Below are positions 45,385-54,131 of a stretch of 64,000 nt of DNA, piece after piece. The notes beneath the pieces are model-generated. The model was not told the DNA's origin. It made no database searches and saw only the letters and a list, made by a program, of their open reading frames with translations. The DNA comes from Corynebacterium pseudodiphtheriticum DSM 44287 (GTDB lineage Bacteria; Actinomycetota; Actinomycetes; Mycobacteriales; Mycobacteriaceae), in the NCBI RefSeq assembly GCF_000688415.1, contig NZ_JIAH01000005.1, positions 434,001 through 498,000 of the forward strand, in the 5' to 3' direction. The translations under genes were made by a program, and so were the position numbers. Positions within the stretch are counted from its first letter, which is position 1, and each line of letters starts with the position of its first letter.

Positions 45385-47663
45385 AACGAGCCGCCGGAGT
45401 GACCGCCACCGAAGCCACCACCCCCACCAAAGCCTCCGCCGCCACCGAAACCGCCGCCGAAGCCACTGCTGCCGCCGGATCCGCCCAAGATGGACCCCAG
45501 CACCATTCCGGTTAACAAAGAACCGGTGGAGCTGCGACCACGGCGGTAACCATAGCCACCGCGTCTGGTGGGGCCACCGGGGCCGCCAAAACCACCGTGC
45601 TCATTCATCGACCGCTGGTGGTCTTTCACGTCGTCTTCAGCGCGCTTAATCGCGGCTTGTGCCGCCTGACCGGCGCCACGGGCAGCCTCAATGCCTAAAC
45701 GCGCATCCGTCTGACGCAACTGCAGGGCCTCGGCGTGCATGCGTTGGGCGTCGGCAAGCGCGGTCCGAGCCCCGGATTTCACGATTCGTCCGCGGGAAGA
45801 AATCAGATCCTCTGCAGCCTGAATTCGCGAATTCGCAGACTCTAGCTGTTGTTGCAAAAGCTGCAACGTGCGCTGGTGATCGGCGGATTTCTCGCGCACC
45901 CGGTCCAGCTTGTCGTCCAGTTCGGTATCAGCATCCAGTAGTTGGTTGTAGCTGCCCAGCGGATCACTGTCTTTATTTTCTTTGGCGTGCGCCAGCGCTT
46001 GTTGTGCGTTGTCGACGACGGAATCGAGCCGGTCCCAATCTGCCGGAGTACCATCGTGCGAGCCGCGTTGCTTCAACTGCGCCGCCTCGTCGATTTCTTC
46101 TTCTACTTCAGCAATCAGATCGTTGATACTGGATTTCGCGGTAGCAATATCTGAACGCGCGTTTTCCACGCCGTCGAGAAGCCGGGTGGTGACCTCCAGC
46201 GCATGTTCTGTTTCGCGGATGGTTTCTACTAATCCCTGCTGCTGACCAGCCGGCTTATCCTGCAGCTCGTTAGCGTGCGAGAGCAAATCCTCGGCTTCTT
46301 CCAAGGAAACCTCGGCCATCTCTGGGTTATCTGCGATGGTATGCAGTACTTCTGGAGAGTAGCTTTCCCGCAATGAGGCCATGGTGGATTGCGCGCGCTG
46401 CAACTGGGAGCGTGCAGCGACGCTGCGCTGGGTGAGCTCGGCAATCTTAGAATCCGCCTGCGCCAGCAAGTTGCGCATCTCCGCGAATTTTTCGGCCTGG
46501 GAATCCAACTCACGGTCGGCCTTGCCACAATCAGAGATGATTTCCACCAACCGTGCACGACGCTGATCTTCCGGCAGAGTGTTATGCGCGTCCAACTCTT
46601 TTTTCGTGCGGAAGGCGCGCTGCATGACAGATTTAGAATTGTTCATCGCGCGCGTGAATTGTCGGACACGGTCGGCACCGAATTCTGCGGTTGCCAAGTC
46701 CAGTTCTTCCTTCGCGCGCCGGATGGACTCATCAGTCGAGGTGATTTCTTCATCGGCGCGCTCTTCCAACGTCGCCACCGGCAGGCGCAGCAGCGAGCTG
46801 GTGTCGTCCGGAGAAATTCCGCGCGCATCGGAGAGCAGCTGGGAGGAATTTTGTTGGGTTTTCCGGCGGTTGTAATACCACACACCACCGCCACCTGCGA
46901 CGGCTGCGAGACCACCGGCTGCAAGCCAGCCTGCCCCAGACGAGTCACTGCCGCCAGCATTACCAGCGCCGCCAGCAGAACCCGTGCGCACGGCTTGTGC
47001 AGCAGCGAGCCCGGCGCCGGCGAAGTTGTCGTTAATCAACTCGTCGTACGCGGCGGCGGAAGCAGCATCGAGTTTGTTTTGGCTCCAGGTGCCGCCCGGC
47101 GAGGCGTAGACATCGTATTGTCTGTCGTCCACGGCAATGGCCAGCACACCGACGTTGCTGCCCTGGCCGCCACCGTTGGCCGCGGCTGTGGTCTCTGCGT
47201 ATTCCTGCGCGCTCATCCCGCCGAAGGTGTCGGTGTAGACGATATAGAACTGAATGCGATCCGACTGTTGCAACTGTTTGAGCTCGTCGTTAATTGCTTG
47301 CTCGTCGTCCGCGGACAGGATGCCGACGCCGTCGACCAGCTGGCTATTGAGCCGCCCCGCATCGACGGCCTGGGTAAGAACCGTGGTGTGGGCGGGTAAT
47401 GGGCGCTCGGCGGTTGCTGCTAGGTGTGTTTCGGCTAACGCGGGGGATTCGGTGGCAGCGCTGGCGTCGGCAGCACCCATGCCGAACGACGCAGCCCAGC
47501 CTGTTGCCGCGAAAGCCGCCGCAATTCCAGCAGTAGTTCGAAATCCACCGCGGGCACCGGAGCCGAGCAGACGGCGTCGAAAAGCGATGGCCGGACGGGC
47601 ACCGGAAGCCTGCGCGTGCGCTGTAGACGTTGAAGACTCGAGAGAAGTTGAATTCTGCCGCAT
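45381..47663 (-). CDS. TPM-domain membrane protein with long helical region and Gly-rich tail
   Basis: 760 residues from ATG 47663. A signal-type hydrophobic segment near 45-65 precedes a TPM domain (about 100-230: LVDGVGILSADDEQAIND, FYIVYTDTFGGMS, IAVDDRQYDVYAS). One membrane helix follows (WLAAGGLAAVAGGGGVWYY), then about 400 residues of predicted coiled coil, then a Gly/Phe tail (GGGFGGGG repeats). TPM proteins include photosystem-repair and membrane-quality factors; the role here is unknown. The end is convergent with, and overlaps, the neighbouring gene by 4 nt. Confidence 0.88.
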   Translation of the reverse strand: MRQNSTSLESSTSTAHAQASGARPAIAFRRRLLGSGARGGFRTTAGIAAAFAATGWAASFGMGAADASAATESPALAETHLAATAERPLPAHTTVLTQAVDAGRLNSQLVDGVGILSADDEQAINDELKQLQQSDRIQFYIVYTDTFGGMSAQEYAETTAAANGGGQGSNVGVLAIAVDDRQYDVYASPGGTWSQNKLDAASAAAYDELINDNFAGAGLAAAQAVRTGSAGGAGNAGGSDSSGAGWLAAGGLAAVAGGGGVWYYNRRKTQQNSSQLLSDARGISPDDTSSLLRLPVATLEERADEEITSTDESIRRAKEELDLATAEFGADRVRQFTRAMNNSKSVMQRAFRTKKELDAHNTLPEDQRRARLVEIISDCGKADRELDSQAEKFAEMRNLLAQADSKIAELTQRSVAARSQLQRAQSTMASLRESYSPEVLHTIADNPEMAEVSLEEAEDLLSHANELQDKPAGQQQGLVETIRETEHALEVTTRLLDGVENARSDIATAKSSINDLIAEVEEEIDEAAQLKQRGSHDGTPADWDRLDSVVDNAQQALAHAKENKDSDPLGSYNQLLDADTELDDKLDRVREKSADHQRTLQLLQQQLESANSRIQAAEDLISSRGRIVKSGARTALADAQRMHAEALQLRQTDARLGIEAARGAGQAAQAAIKRAEDDVKDHQRSMNEHGGFGGPGGPTRRGGYGYRRGRSSTGSLLTGMVLGSILGGSGGSSGFGGGFGGGGGFGGGGGFGGGHSGGSF

Positions 47664-47713
47664 GGCGACGATGATACCCGCGAAGCCAGGACGGTTAAGG
47701 CAGACTAGAGGGC

Positions 47714-48496
47714 GTGAATTCACTAAAAATTGCACGGAGGGGCCTGGCTGCGCTGGCGGGTACGTCGTTGCTAGGGGCGGTTGTACAGGCCAGCCGGGTG
47801 CTCACCGTGGCCTATCGGCGCCGTTACCTGCCGGTCTACGATCCCGAGGCCATCGTGGTTTTAGGCACTGCGCAGTACAACGGAACCCCGTCGCGGCAAT
47901 TCGCAGCGCGTCTGGAACAAGCGGTGTTTGCTGCGCGTATTTTCCCCGACGCTCAGGTGTTCTGCGTGGGCGGCGCGCTGCCGGGCGATACCGAAACTGA
48001 GGCTGCGGTTGGTGCAAAATATTTGCAGGCACGTGGGATTGTCTGGGCGGAAGGCATTGGTGTGGGCTCGGATACTGCAGCGAGCCTGGCGGCGACGTTC
48101 CACCGCTACCCGGAGCTGCGGGGCCGTGATGTGTTGCTGGTGACTGATCCGAACCATAGCGCGAGGGCGGAAAAAATCGCGCGGCGTTTTGGTGTGTTAC
48201 CGCAGGCTTTTCCCACACCGTATTCACCTTGCCAATTTCCGAGCTTGGCTTGGTGGAAATCGTTGTTACACGAGATCGGCGGGTTGACCGTGGCGGATGT
48301 GCATGTGCTGGCGGGAGCATCGGCGGCGGTTAGGCTAGAAAGTGTGCTGCGGAAAGCGCAGGCGCTGGTGTGGCCCTCGCGGCGCATGCGCCATGAGTAT
48401 TTGCGTGCACAGCACGAGCATGAGCATGAGCATGAGCAGGCGCGGGTGCAGGTGCAACAGCAATGCGGAGAAAACGGGCAGGAGAGTAGCCAGTGA
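47714..48496 (+). CDS. YdcF/SanA-like DUF218 protein
   Basis: 260 residues from GTG 47714. An N-terminal hydrophobic segment is followed by the DUF218 pattern: AIVVLGTAQYNGTPS, RLEQAVFAARIFP, GDTETEAAVGAKYLQ, DVLLVTDPNHSARAEKIARRFG. These proteins are linked to envelope integrity and vancomycin resistance in other bacteria. The tail carries an EHEHEHE run, a possible metal binder. The stop overlaps the dgt start (GTGA). Confidence 0.85.
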   Translation: MNSLKIARRGLAALAGTSLLGAVVQASRVLTVAYRRRYLPVYDPEAIVVLGTAQYNGTPSRQFAARLEQAVFAARIFPDAQVFCVGGALPGDTETEAAVGAKYLQARGIVWAEGIGVGSDTAASLAATFHRYPELRGRDVLLVTDPNHSARAEKIARRFGVLPQAFPTPYSPCQFPSLAWWKSLLHEIGGLTVADVHVLAGASAAVRLESVLRKAQALVWPSRRMRHEYLRAQHEHEHEHEQARVQVQQQCGENGQESSQ

Positions 48497-49863
48497 CAGC
48501 AGCCGGGAAGGTCTACCGCTACGGCGTCGCAGATACGCAGCGTCGTTATGCAGAACAGGCGAAACAATCGCACTTGTCGACGGCTACTACCACCAGCACC
48601 GGTAGTTTGCTGGATCCGGCGAGCGTAGAAAACGCAGAACAGCGTGACGAGTTTTCCCGTGATCGTGCCCGCGCGCTGCACTCGGCTGCGCTGCGTCGGT
48701 TAGCGGATAAAACCCAGGTGGTGGGCCCACGCGATGGGGATACTCCGCGCACTCGCCTGACACATTCCCTGGAGGTTGCGCAGATTTCCCGTGGCATCGG
48801 CGAAGGCCTGGGCCTGAACCCGGATTTGTGCGAGATGGCAGGGCTCATCCACGATATCGGCCACCCGCCGTATGGTCACAATGGTGAGACCGCGCTCAAC
48901 GAGCTTGCCGACGAATGCGGCGGCTTCGAAGGCAATGCGCAAACCTTGCGGATTCTGACGCTGTTGGAACCGAAGATTCTGGACGACGCTGGCACAAGCC
49001 GCGGGCTGAACCTGACCCGGGCGGCACTTGATGCGGCGTGTAAATATCCACGTACCAAGACCAATGCGGATGGCAGCACCAACCGAAAATATGGCTGCTA
49101 TGACGAACAAGCCGACGTGCTCGATTGGATCCGCGCCCATGATCCGGCGGGAAACCACCGTAGCGGCCAGGCGCGGCCCACGATGGAAGCGCAAACCATG
49201 GACTGGTCGGACGATATTGCTTATTCCGTGCACGATGTCGAAGACGGCGTGGTCGCTGGGCGCGTGAACCTGGCGGTGCTGTGGGACCTGGTGGAGTTGG
49301 CCGCGTTGTCCGAAAAGGGAGCCAAGGCTTTCGGCGGGGATGCCGAAGAACTTCTCGACGCCGCCGGTGCGCTACGCGAATTGCCGATCATCAATGCCGC
49401 AGTAGATTTCACCCCGAGCCTGCACGGGTACGTACAGCTGAAAGCCATGACTTCCGAGCTAGTAGGCAGGTACGTTGGCGCGACTATTGCGGCGAGCCGG
49501 GAGCACAACGCGGAGCTCGTCGGCAAGGGCGAACTAGGGCGTTACCAGGGTGAACTGCTGGTTCCGCGACAGGCAGCCGCCGAGGTGAAGTTATTGAAAA
49601 CCCTGGCTGTTCTGTACGTGATGGATGAGCCCTCGCACTTAGCGCGACAAGACCGGCAGCGCGAGCGGGTCTATAACGTTTACGACTATTTGGTGGCTGG
49701 CGCGCCGGGGTCGTTAGACCCGATGTTTGGGCTGTGGTGGCGGCAAGCAGAGAACTCAGCGCAGCGGCAGCGCGTGATCATTGACCAGATTGCCTCGATG
49801 ACGGAATCGCGGTTGGAACGCTTGGCCCAGCAGGCCGCGCAGCTATCCGGGTTTTTGCACTAG
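48493..49863 (+). CDS. dgt: Deoxyguanosinetriphosphate triphosphohydrolase-like protein
   Basis: 456 residues from GTG 48493. The HD-domain ligands lie in DTPRTRLTHSLEVAQISR (cited in part), LIHDIGHPPYGHNGE and SDDIAYSVHDVED. Dgt cleaves dNTPs to nucleoside and triphosphate and helps dNTP balance. It precedes dnaG as in other corynebacteria and mycobacteria, fitting a replication-linked operon, though the 125-nt gap has its own leaderless-type box. Confidence 0.93.
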   Translation: MTAAGKVYRYGVADTQRRYAEQAKQSHLSTATTTSTGSLLDPASVENAEQRDEFSRDRARALHSAALRRLADKTQVVGPRDGDTPRTRLTHSLEVAQISRGIGEGLGLNPDLCEMAGLIHDIGHPPYGHNGETALNELADECGGFEGNAQTLRILTLLEPKILDDAGTSRGLNLTRAALDAACKYPRTKTNADGSTNRKYGCYDEQADVLDWIRAHDPAGNHRSGQARPTMEAQTMDWSDDIAYSVHDVEDGVVAGRVNLAVLWDLVELAALSEKGAKAFGGDAEELLDAAGALRELPIINAAVDFTPSLHGYVQLKAMTSELVGRYVGATIAASREHNAELVGKGELGRYQGELLVPRQAAAEVKLLKTLAVLYVMDEPSHLARQDRQRERVYNVYDYLVAGAPGSLDPMFGLWWRQAENSAQRQRVIIDQIASMTESRLERLAQQAAQLSGFLH

Positions 49864-49889
49864 CACTAGCGTGCTGCCCGGCTATCCGC

Positions 49890-49975
49890 GAGCAGTAGGC
49901 CCACTCTTGATGGCCAGTATCCTCGAGCATTCGGCCCAATCCTGGTGGCCAGCTACGCTGTCGCGCCCGGAAAAG
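49890..49975. repeat. About 30-bp imperfect direct repeat before dnaG
   Basis: GAGCAGTAGGCCCACTCTTG...TGGCCAG (49890 on) and GAGCATTCGGCCCAATCCTG...TGGCCAG (49925 on) are diverged copies placed head to tail between dgt and dnaG. Confidence 0.6.
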
Positions 49976-49976
49976 G

Positions 49977-49982
49977 TAGTCT
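49977..49982 (+). promoter_or_regulatory. -10-like box for dnaG, leaderless spacing
   Basis: TAGTCT ends 6 nt before the ATG at 49989; the intervening TTGGGC is not a ribosome site. Confidence 0.4.
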
Positions 49983-49988
49983 TTGGGC

Positions 49989-51893
49989 ATGGCTCAAGGA
50001 CGGATCCCCGATAGTGATATTCAGGCAATCCGCGAACGTGCAGCTATCGACGAGATCGTCGGCGAGTACGTACAACTAAAAAACGCGGGGCACGATTCAC
50101 TCAAGGGGCTGTCGCCGTTTAAAGACGAAAAGACGCCGTCGTTTCATGTGCGTCCGCAGCGCGGCTATTATCACTGCTTTTCCTCCGGCAAAGGTGGCGA
50201 TGTTTTCAGCTTCCTGATGGAAATGGAACAGCTGACATTCCCGGAGGCTGTGGAAGCCGTCGCGGAAAAGATCGGTTATCACATCACGTATCAGGGCGGA
50301 ACCACTGGTGGTCGGCGGGAAAAACCTGGCACCCGCCAGCGCCTGATCCAGGCCAATCGTGTGGCGCACGAGTTTTATCGTGAGCAGCTCGAAACCGAGC
50401 AAGCGCGCACTGGGCGGGAATTTTTGCTGGACCGCGGGTTTTCCCGCGAGCAGATCTACGAGTTTGAAATCGGTTATGCCCCGGCAGGTTGGGACACAAT
50501 GACCAAGCATTTGCTGCGCAAGGGCTTCGAGTTTGATGAGCTAGACAAGGCAGGCCTGTCGAAGATGGGCAAGCGCGGCCCGATTGACCGTTTCCACCGT
50601 CGGCTGTTGTGGCCGATCAAAGATATCGCCGGCAACGTGATTGGTTTTGGCGCCCGCAAGCTTTTCGACGACGACAAGTCGGGCAAGTACATGAACACCC
50701 CGGATACCATGCTGTATCACAAATCCAAAGTGTTGTTTGGCCTGGACATGGCGAAAAAGCATATCGCTGCTGGGCATCAGGCGGTGGTCGTGGAAGGCTA
50801 CACGGACGTCATGGCGATGCATGCCGCGGGGGTGAAAACCGCGATCGCTGCCTGCGGTACCGCTTTTGGCCAGGATCACTTGCAGGTGATCCGCCGATTG
50901 ATGCTGGACGATAACTATTTCAGCGGTGAGCTGATTTATACCTTCGACGGTGACGAGGCTGGGCAGAAGGCTGCGTTGCGCGCATTTTCCGGCGAACAGA
51001 AATTTTCGGGACAGTCTTTCGTAGCTATTGCTCCGCCGGGGATGGACCCGTGCGACCTGCGCTTGGAACGCGGCGACGCCGCGGTGCGGGATCTGGTGGC
51101 TGACCGGATCCCGATGTTTGAGTTCGTGATTCAGTCCATCCTGGCCAGCCACAAGCTGGATACTGCTGAAGGGCGCCTTCAGGCTTTACGACGCACCGTG
51201 CCGGTGGTTGCTGGTATTCGTGACAAACCGCTGCAGATGGAATACGCGCGGCGCTTGTCCGGGTGGGTCGGCTGGGATAGCCCGGATGAGGTCGTCGCGC
51301 AGGTGCGCAAGGAGGCGGCGAAGGCGCAGAACCCGCAGGAAACGGTGAAACGTGCGCGTCGGTTTGATAATGACAGCCAGCGTGATGCCCGGCAGGACAA
51401 GCCCGGCATCGTCGCGCCGAACCCGCGGGATACTTACTTGTGGCCGCAGCGGGAATCGCTGAAACTGGCGCTGCAGTACCCGCAGCACGTCGGCGAGTAC
51501 TTCGACGGCTTGGGTGAAGATGTCTTCAGCAACGAGGCTTACCGCGCGGTGCGTGCCGCGATTTACCAAGCCGGGGGAGTAGCTAATGCCAGCGACGGCG
51601 TCGACTGGATCGCTGCGGTCGCTGAGCACATGGCGGATCTGGTGGGGCGTTCGCTGGTCTCAGAATTGGCGGTGGAAGAAATTCGCTATGCAAGTGCGGG
51701 ACTGCAAGCCTACGTTGACATGGTTTTATCCCGGTTGCAGGAAGCTCGGGTAGGCGATCAGATCGCGCAGTTGAAAGCACAGTTACAACGCATGCGTCCG
51801 AGTGATGATGAGCAGACCTATCACTCGTTGTTTGCCGATTTGGTGGCCTTGGAGCAGGCGCGCCGGGACCTGATTGCTCGGGCTTTCCGGTAG
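49989..51893 (+). CDS. dnaG: DNA primase DnaG
   Basis: 634 residues from ATG 49989. The start IRERAAIDEIVGEYV leads into the N-terminal primase domain. Here the classical CHC2 zinc-finger reads HDSLKGLSPFKDEKTPSF and YHCFSSGKGGDVF: only one of the usual Cys/His ligands of the CPFH..C..C motif is plain (the CPFH cysteine position is S-P-F-K). The catalytic Toprim domain is intact (VVVEGYTDVMAMHAAG and YTFDGDEAGQKAA), as is the C-terminal DnaB-interacting region. It lays RNA primers at the fork. Confidence 0.95.
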   Translation: MAQGRIPDSDIQAIRERAAIDEIVGEYVQLKNAGHDSLKGLSPFKDEKTPSFHVRPQRGYYHCFSSGKGGDVFSFLMEMEQLTFPEAVEAVAEKIGYHITYQGGTTGGRREKPGTRQRLIQANRVAHEFYREQLETEQARTGREFLLDRGFSREQIYEFEIGYAPAGWDTMTKHLLRKGFEFDELDKAGLSKMGKRGPIDRFHRRLLWPIKDIAGNVIGFGARKLFDDDKSGKYMNTPDTMLYHKSKVLFGLDMAKKHIAAGHQAVVVEGYTDVMAMHAAGVKTAIAACGTAFGQDHLQVIRRLMLDDNYFSGELIYTFDGDEAGQKAALRAFSGEQKFSGQSFVAIAPPGMDPCDLRLERGDAAVRDLVADRIPMFEFVIQSILASHKLDTAEGRLQALRRTVPVVAGIRDKPLQMEYARRLSGWVGWDSPDEVVAQVRKEAAKAQNPQETVKRARRFDNDSQRDARQDKPGIVAPNPRDTYLWPQRESLKLALQYPQHVGEYFDGLGEDVFSNEAYRAVRAAIYQAGGVANASDGVDWIAAVAEHMADLVGRSLVSELAVEEIRYASAGLQAYVDMVLSRLQEARVGDQIAQLKAQLQRMRPSDDEQTYHSLFADLVALEQARRDLIARAFR

Positions 51894-51939
51894 CTAGCTA
51901 CTTGCGGGTTGCGCGCGTCCCGGGGTAGTGGGCTGCTAG

Positions 51940-52030
51940 TTAGTCGCCGTCGCGCTCGCGCTAGTCTTTGTGGCTGGCACTAGTCTTCGTCGGCGCTCGC
52001 TATCCCTCGTCGGTGCGCTAGTCTTCGTCG
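51940..52030. repeat. Degenerate CTAGTCTTCGTCG repeats
   Basis: Three to four copies of CTAGTCTTYGTSG separated by TCGCGCTCG-like spacers fill the gap after dnaG and run into the 3' end of the next gene. Confidence 0.6.
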
Positions 52031-52302
52031 TGTTCGTAGATACGGTCTGCTGCTGCGCGGCCGTCGTACTCAGCATCGTTGCGCTTGCCATTTTTGCCGG
52101 CGCGTAAGTCTTTGACCTCGCGCATGCGTGGTTCCGGGTCCAGCTTGTTGGCGATGGCCTTGCGGGTTGAACGAGCCACGGATTGGGTGACTGGGGAGTT
52201 GATCGCCTTTTCGTAGGCGCCTTTGATTTGGTGGAACCGCTTTCGGCCCGCCTTCGTGCCGAAGACGTATCCCGCGGTGGCACCGACGACGAACTGAATC
52301 AT
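52018..52302 (-). CDS. YtxH-like small membrane-associated protein
   Basis: 94 residues from ATG 52302 (GGGAAA upstream). The N-terminal hydrophobic stretch MIQFVVGATAGYVFGTKAGR is the glycine-patterned start seen in YtxH-type proteins, followed by a basic helix and a charged tail ending in EHDED. It probably associates with the membrane; the function is unknown. The 3' end lies in a repeat tract. Confidence 0.65.
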   Translation of the reverse strand: MIQFVVGATAGYVFGTKAGRKRFHQIKGAYEKAINSPVTQSVARSTRKAIANKLDPEPRMREVKDLRAGKNGKRNDAEYDGRAAADRIYEHDED

Positions 52303-52399
52303 GGTGAAACGTTTCCCTTTTCCTCGCGTTTGTTGTGCACGTGCTCGCGCAGGGGCGTGCAATGAACTGTGCTCTAGCCTACCTGCCTCAGCTTACTAG

Positions 52400-52497
52400 T
52401 TTAGGTCTACTGACTTGGTCTGGTTGTTTCTTTGGTTGGCGCGGCCTAGTTGGTTCGGTCTAGCTGTTTAGGTTTACTGGCTTGGTCTGGTTGTTTC
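52400..52497. repeat. 31-bp direct repeat in an intergenic region
   Basis: Copies at 52400-52430 and 52467-52497 differ at two positions (both contain CTTGGTCTGGTTGTTTC). The whole gap 52303-52851 is rich in CTAGTTG/GGTTTC words and contains no gene I can support other than the promoter of the next gene. Confidence 0.75.
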
Positions 52498-52749
52498 AAC
52501 CTAGTTGTTTCGGTGGCTTTAGCTGGTGCGGGGGTGACGGGATTCTACCGCGGCGTGGTGGTGCGAATAAGGGGTTTTCTTGTGCACACTAGTTAAATCA
52601 GATTTTCTGGTTCGTGTGCCCAAAATCCTAGTTTTTTGAGCGTTACCTAGTAATTTTAAGGCAAGCGTAACCACCGTCACTAGGTAGCTTGCTGTGATAT
52701 GTGCCCCACATTTTGGGGTTTAGGCACCTTGTTGACGTGTCACTATAGG

Positions 52750-52755
52750 TATACT
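52750..52755 (+). promoter_or_regulatory. Probable -10 box of the lipoprotein gene
   Basis: TATACT follows TTGTTG (52729-52734) at 15 nt. A small hairpin CCCAGC-AAAC-GCTGGG (52802-52817) lies in the leader before the ATG at 52852. Confidence 0.4.
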
Positions 52756-52851
52756 CACTAAACGTGTCGAGCTGGAGTTCTCAGAGGTTAGACACCGCCT
52801 CCCCAGCAAACGCTGGGAAAACTCACAAGACTCACAAGAAGGGTTGAAGAC

Positions 52852-53331
52852 ATGAAATCGAATACTTTCCGCCGCGTTTCCATCGCGGCAGCCACCGCCG
52901 CTCTGGGCCTGACCCTGGCAGCCTGCAGCAATGGTGGCAATGGTGCCCCAGTGACCGTCACTGAAACCGCAGCACCAGCACAACAGAATAACCAGAACAA
53001 CCAAAACAGTGGCCAGGAAACTGTCACCGTAACTGAAGGTGCTGGCGCTAACGCTGGCAACAACGCCGGTGCCGGTGCCGGAGCTGGCCAGGCGGGTGGC
53101 GGCGCTGCCACCAACAACCTGCCTACCGATATCACTGGCTACACCGGTGAAGCAGAGCGTGACCTGACCGAAGAGCGTCTGACTAAGGACGAAGTAGCTC
53201 AGGTTCTGCAGCGCGCCCACAATGGTCAAGCCAAGGTTAAGTGGGACAACGACGGCTACTGGGAAGTTGAATCTGGTGGCATCGACATCGACATCGACCA
53301 GAACGGTTTGATTCTTAACGTTGACCGTTAA
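52852..53331 (+). CDS. Lipoprotein with Asn/Gln and Ala/Gly linkers
   Basis: 159 residues. The signal peptide ends in the lipobox LTLAAC. The mature protein opens with a Gln/Asn-rich linker and a GAGAGAG stretch (about 65-85), then a compact C-terminal domain (LTKDEVAQVLQRAHNGQAK, YWEVESGGIDIDIDQNG) that looks like a PepSY-type fold by pattern. It is lipid-anchored outside the membrane; the role is unknown. A strong terminator follows at 53409. Confidence 0.8.
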   Translation: MKSNTFRRVSIAAATAALGLTLAACSNGGNGAPVTVTETAAPAQQNNQNNQNSGQETVTVTEGAGANAGNNAGAGAGAGQAGGGAATNNLPTDITGYTGEAERDLTEERLTKDEVAQVLQRAHNGQAKVKWDNDGYWEVESGGIDIDIDQNGLILNVDR

Positions 53332-53408
53332 ATAGGTCACCTCGGCTTCTGCATAGCTTTTGTGACTATGCAGGGCATTCACTAATTGGTTCTTTTGGGA
53401 ACCCAGCG

Positions 53409-53449
53409 AAACCGCCCGATGCGCGCATAGCGTGCCGGGCGGTTTTCTT
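53409..53449 (+). terminator. Rho-independent terminator of the lipoprotein gene
   Basis: AAACCGCCCG (53409-53418) pairs perfectly with 53436-53445, followed by TTCTTA. The A-rich left flank lets it work from the other side too. Confidence 0.8.
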
Positions 53450-53491
53450 ATGTCGTGGTGGCGAGGGGGCCCATCGCCAGCAATCATTTCC

Positions 53492-53543
53492 CGCGGGAGT
53501 CATGTCGCCGGGGATCGTCGTGCGCGGGAATCATGTCGCCGGG
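53492..53543. repeat. 21-bp direct repeat pair
   Basis: 53492-53512 and 53523-53543 differ at one base (CGCGGGAGTCATGTCGCC against CGCGGGAATCATGTCGCC). They sit just before a long inverted repeat. Confidence 0.7.
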
Positions 53544-53554
53544 AGGCATGTCTA

Positions 53555-53624
53555 TTGTGTCTTTTTTACAAATAGGCCCGCTGAAAGAGGCCGTTTTCGT
53601 TCACTATTTGTAAAAAAGACACAA
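53555..53624. repeat. Perfect 21-bp inverted repeat, unknown role
   Basis: The arms 53555-53575 (TTGTGTCTTTTTTACAAATA...) and 53604-53624 are exact reverse complements around a 28-nt loop with a purine-rich CTGAAAGAGG. The A/T-rich arms stand out in a GC-rich gap (53450-53762) that has no gene. Confidence 0.8.
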
Positions 53625-53762
53625 AATATCTAGATCCCGACACCGGGCAACAATCCCGGACACACTTTTGCTACTTAACCCCGCACTTTTGTGGCACAGC
53701 CCATTTGTCACATATCCCGTATATCCCGCCCTCGCATAAGCCTAGTCGGATTCAGGCACGGA

Positions 53763-53802
53763 AAAGCCCCGCAAGTCAGTGCATTTACTGACCCGCGGGG
53801 CT
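53763..53802 (-). terminator. Terminator of tRNA-Asn
   Basis: On the minus strand, AGCCCCGC (53802-53795) and AGT/ACT inner pairs close a stem with 53780-53765, and TTTTC follows the last G/C pairs. It lies 10 nt after the tRNA 3' end. Confidence 0.75.
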
Positions 53803-53811
53803 GAAATATTG

Positions 53812-53884
53812 CTCCTCCAACTGGGCTCGAACCAGTGACCCTTCGATTAACAGTCGAATGCTCTGCCAACTGAGCTATGGAGGA
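53812..53884 (-). tRNA. tRNA-Asn (GTT)
   Basis: 73 nt. Acceptor TCCTCCA pairs with TGGAGGA and the discriminator is G. The D arm has AGCTCAGTTGGCAGAGC, the anticodon loop CTGTTAA gives GTT, and the T loop is TTCGAGC. CCA is not encoded. Confidence 0.95.
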
Positions 53885-54131
53885 TTATTTTCTACGTCTT
53901 CTGGCTTGACCTTTGGTTCTGATTTGCTCTGAACCTTTCGGCCTGTGCCTTCCGGCGCAACGATGATTAACTATATAAGTGTATTTGGTGTAGTGCAAAT
54001 CGCCAGCGCATAGGCGTTTTTTGGCCGAGTTTGTAGCCTTCTTATCTGTAGCGTTCTTATCTATTGTGATGACTGTAACCTGCCAGGCGGGAATTATCTG
54101 GGATTCCTTGTCGTTGCGGAGGGTAGTAACA

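Noticed and set aside
52657..52675. DtxR-type iron box ahead of the lipoprotein gene
   Set aside because: Only 13 of 19 positions match the consensus TWAGGTTAGSCTAACCTWA by eye, which is too weak.
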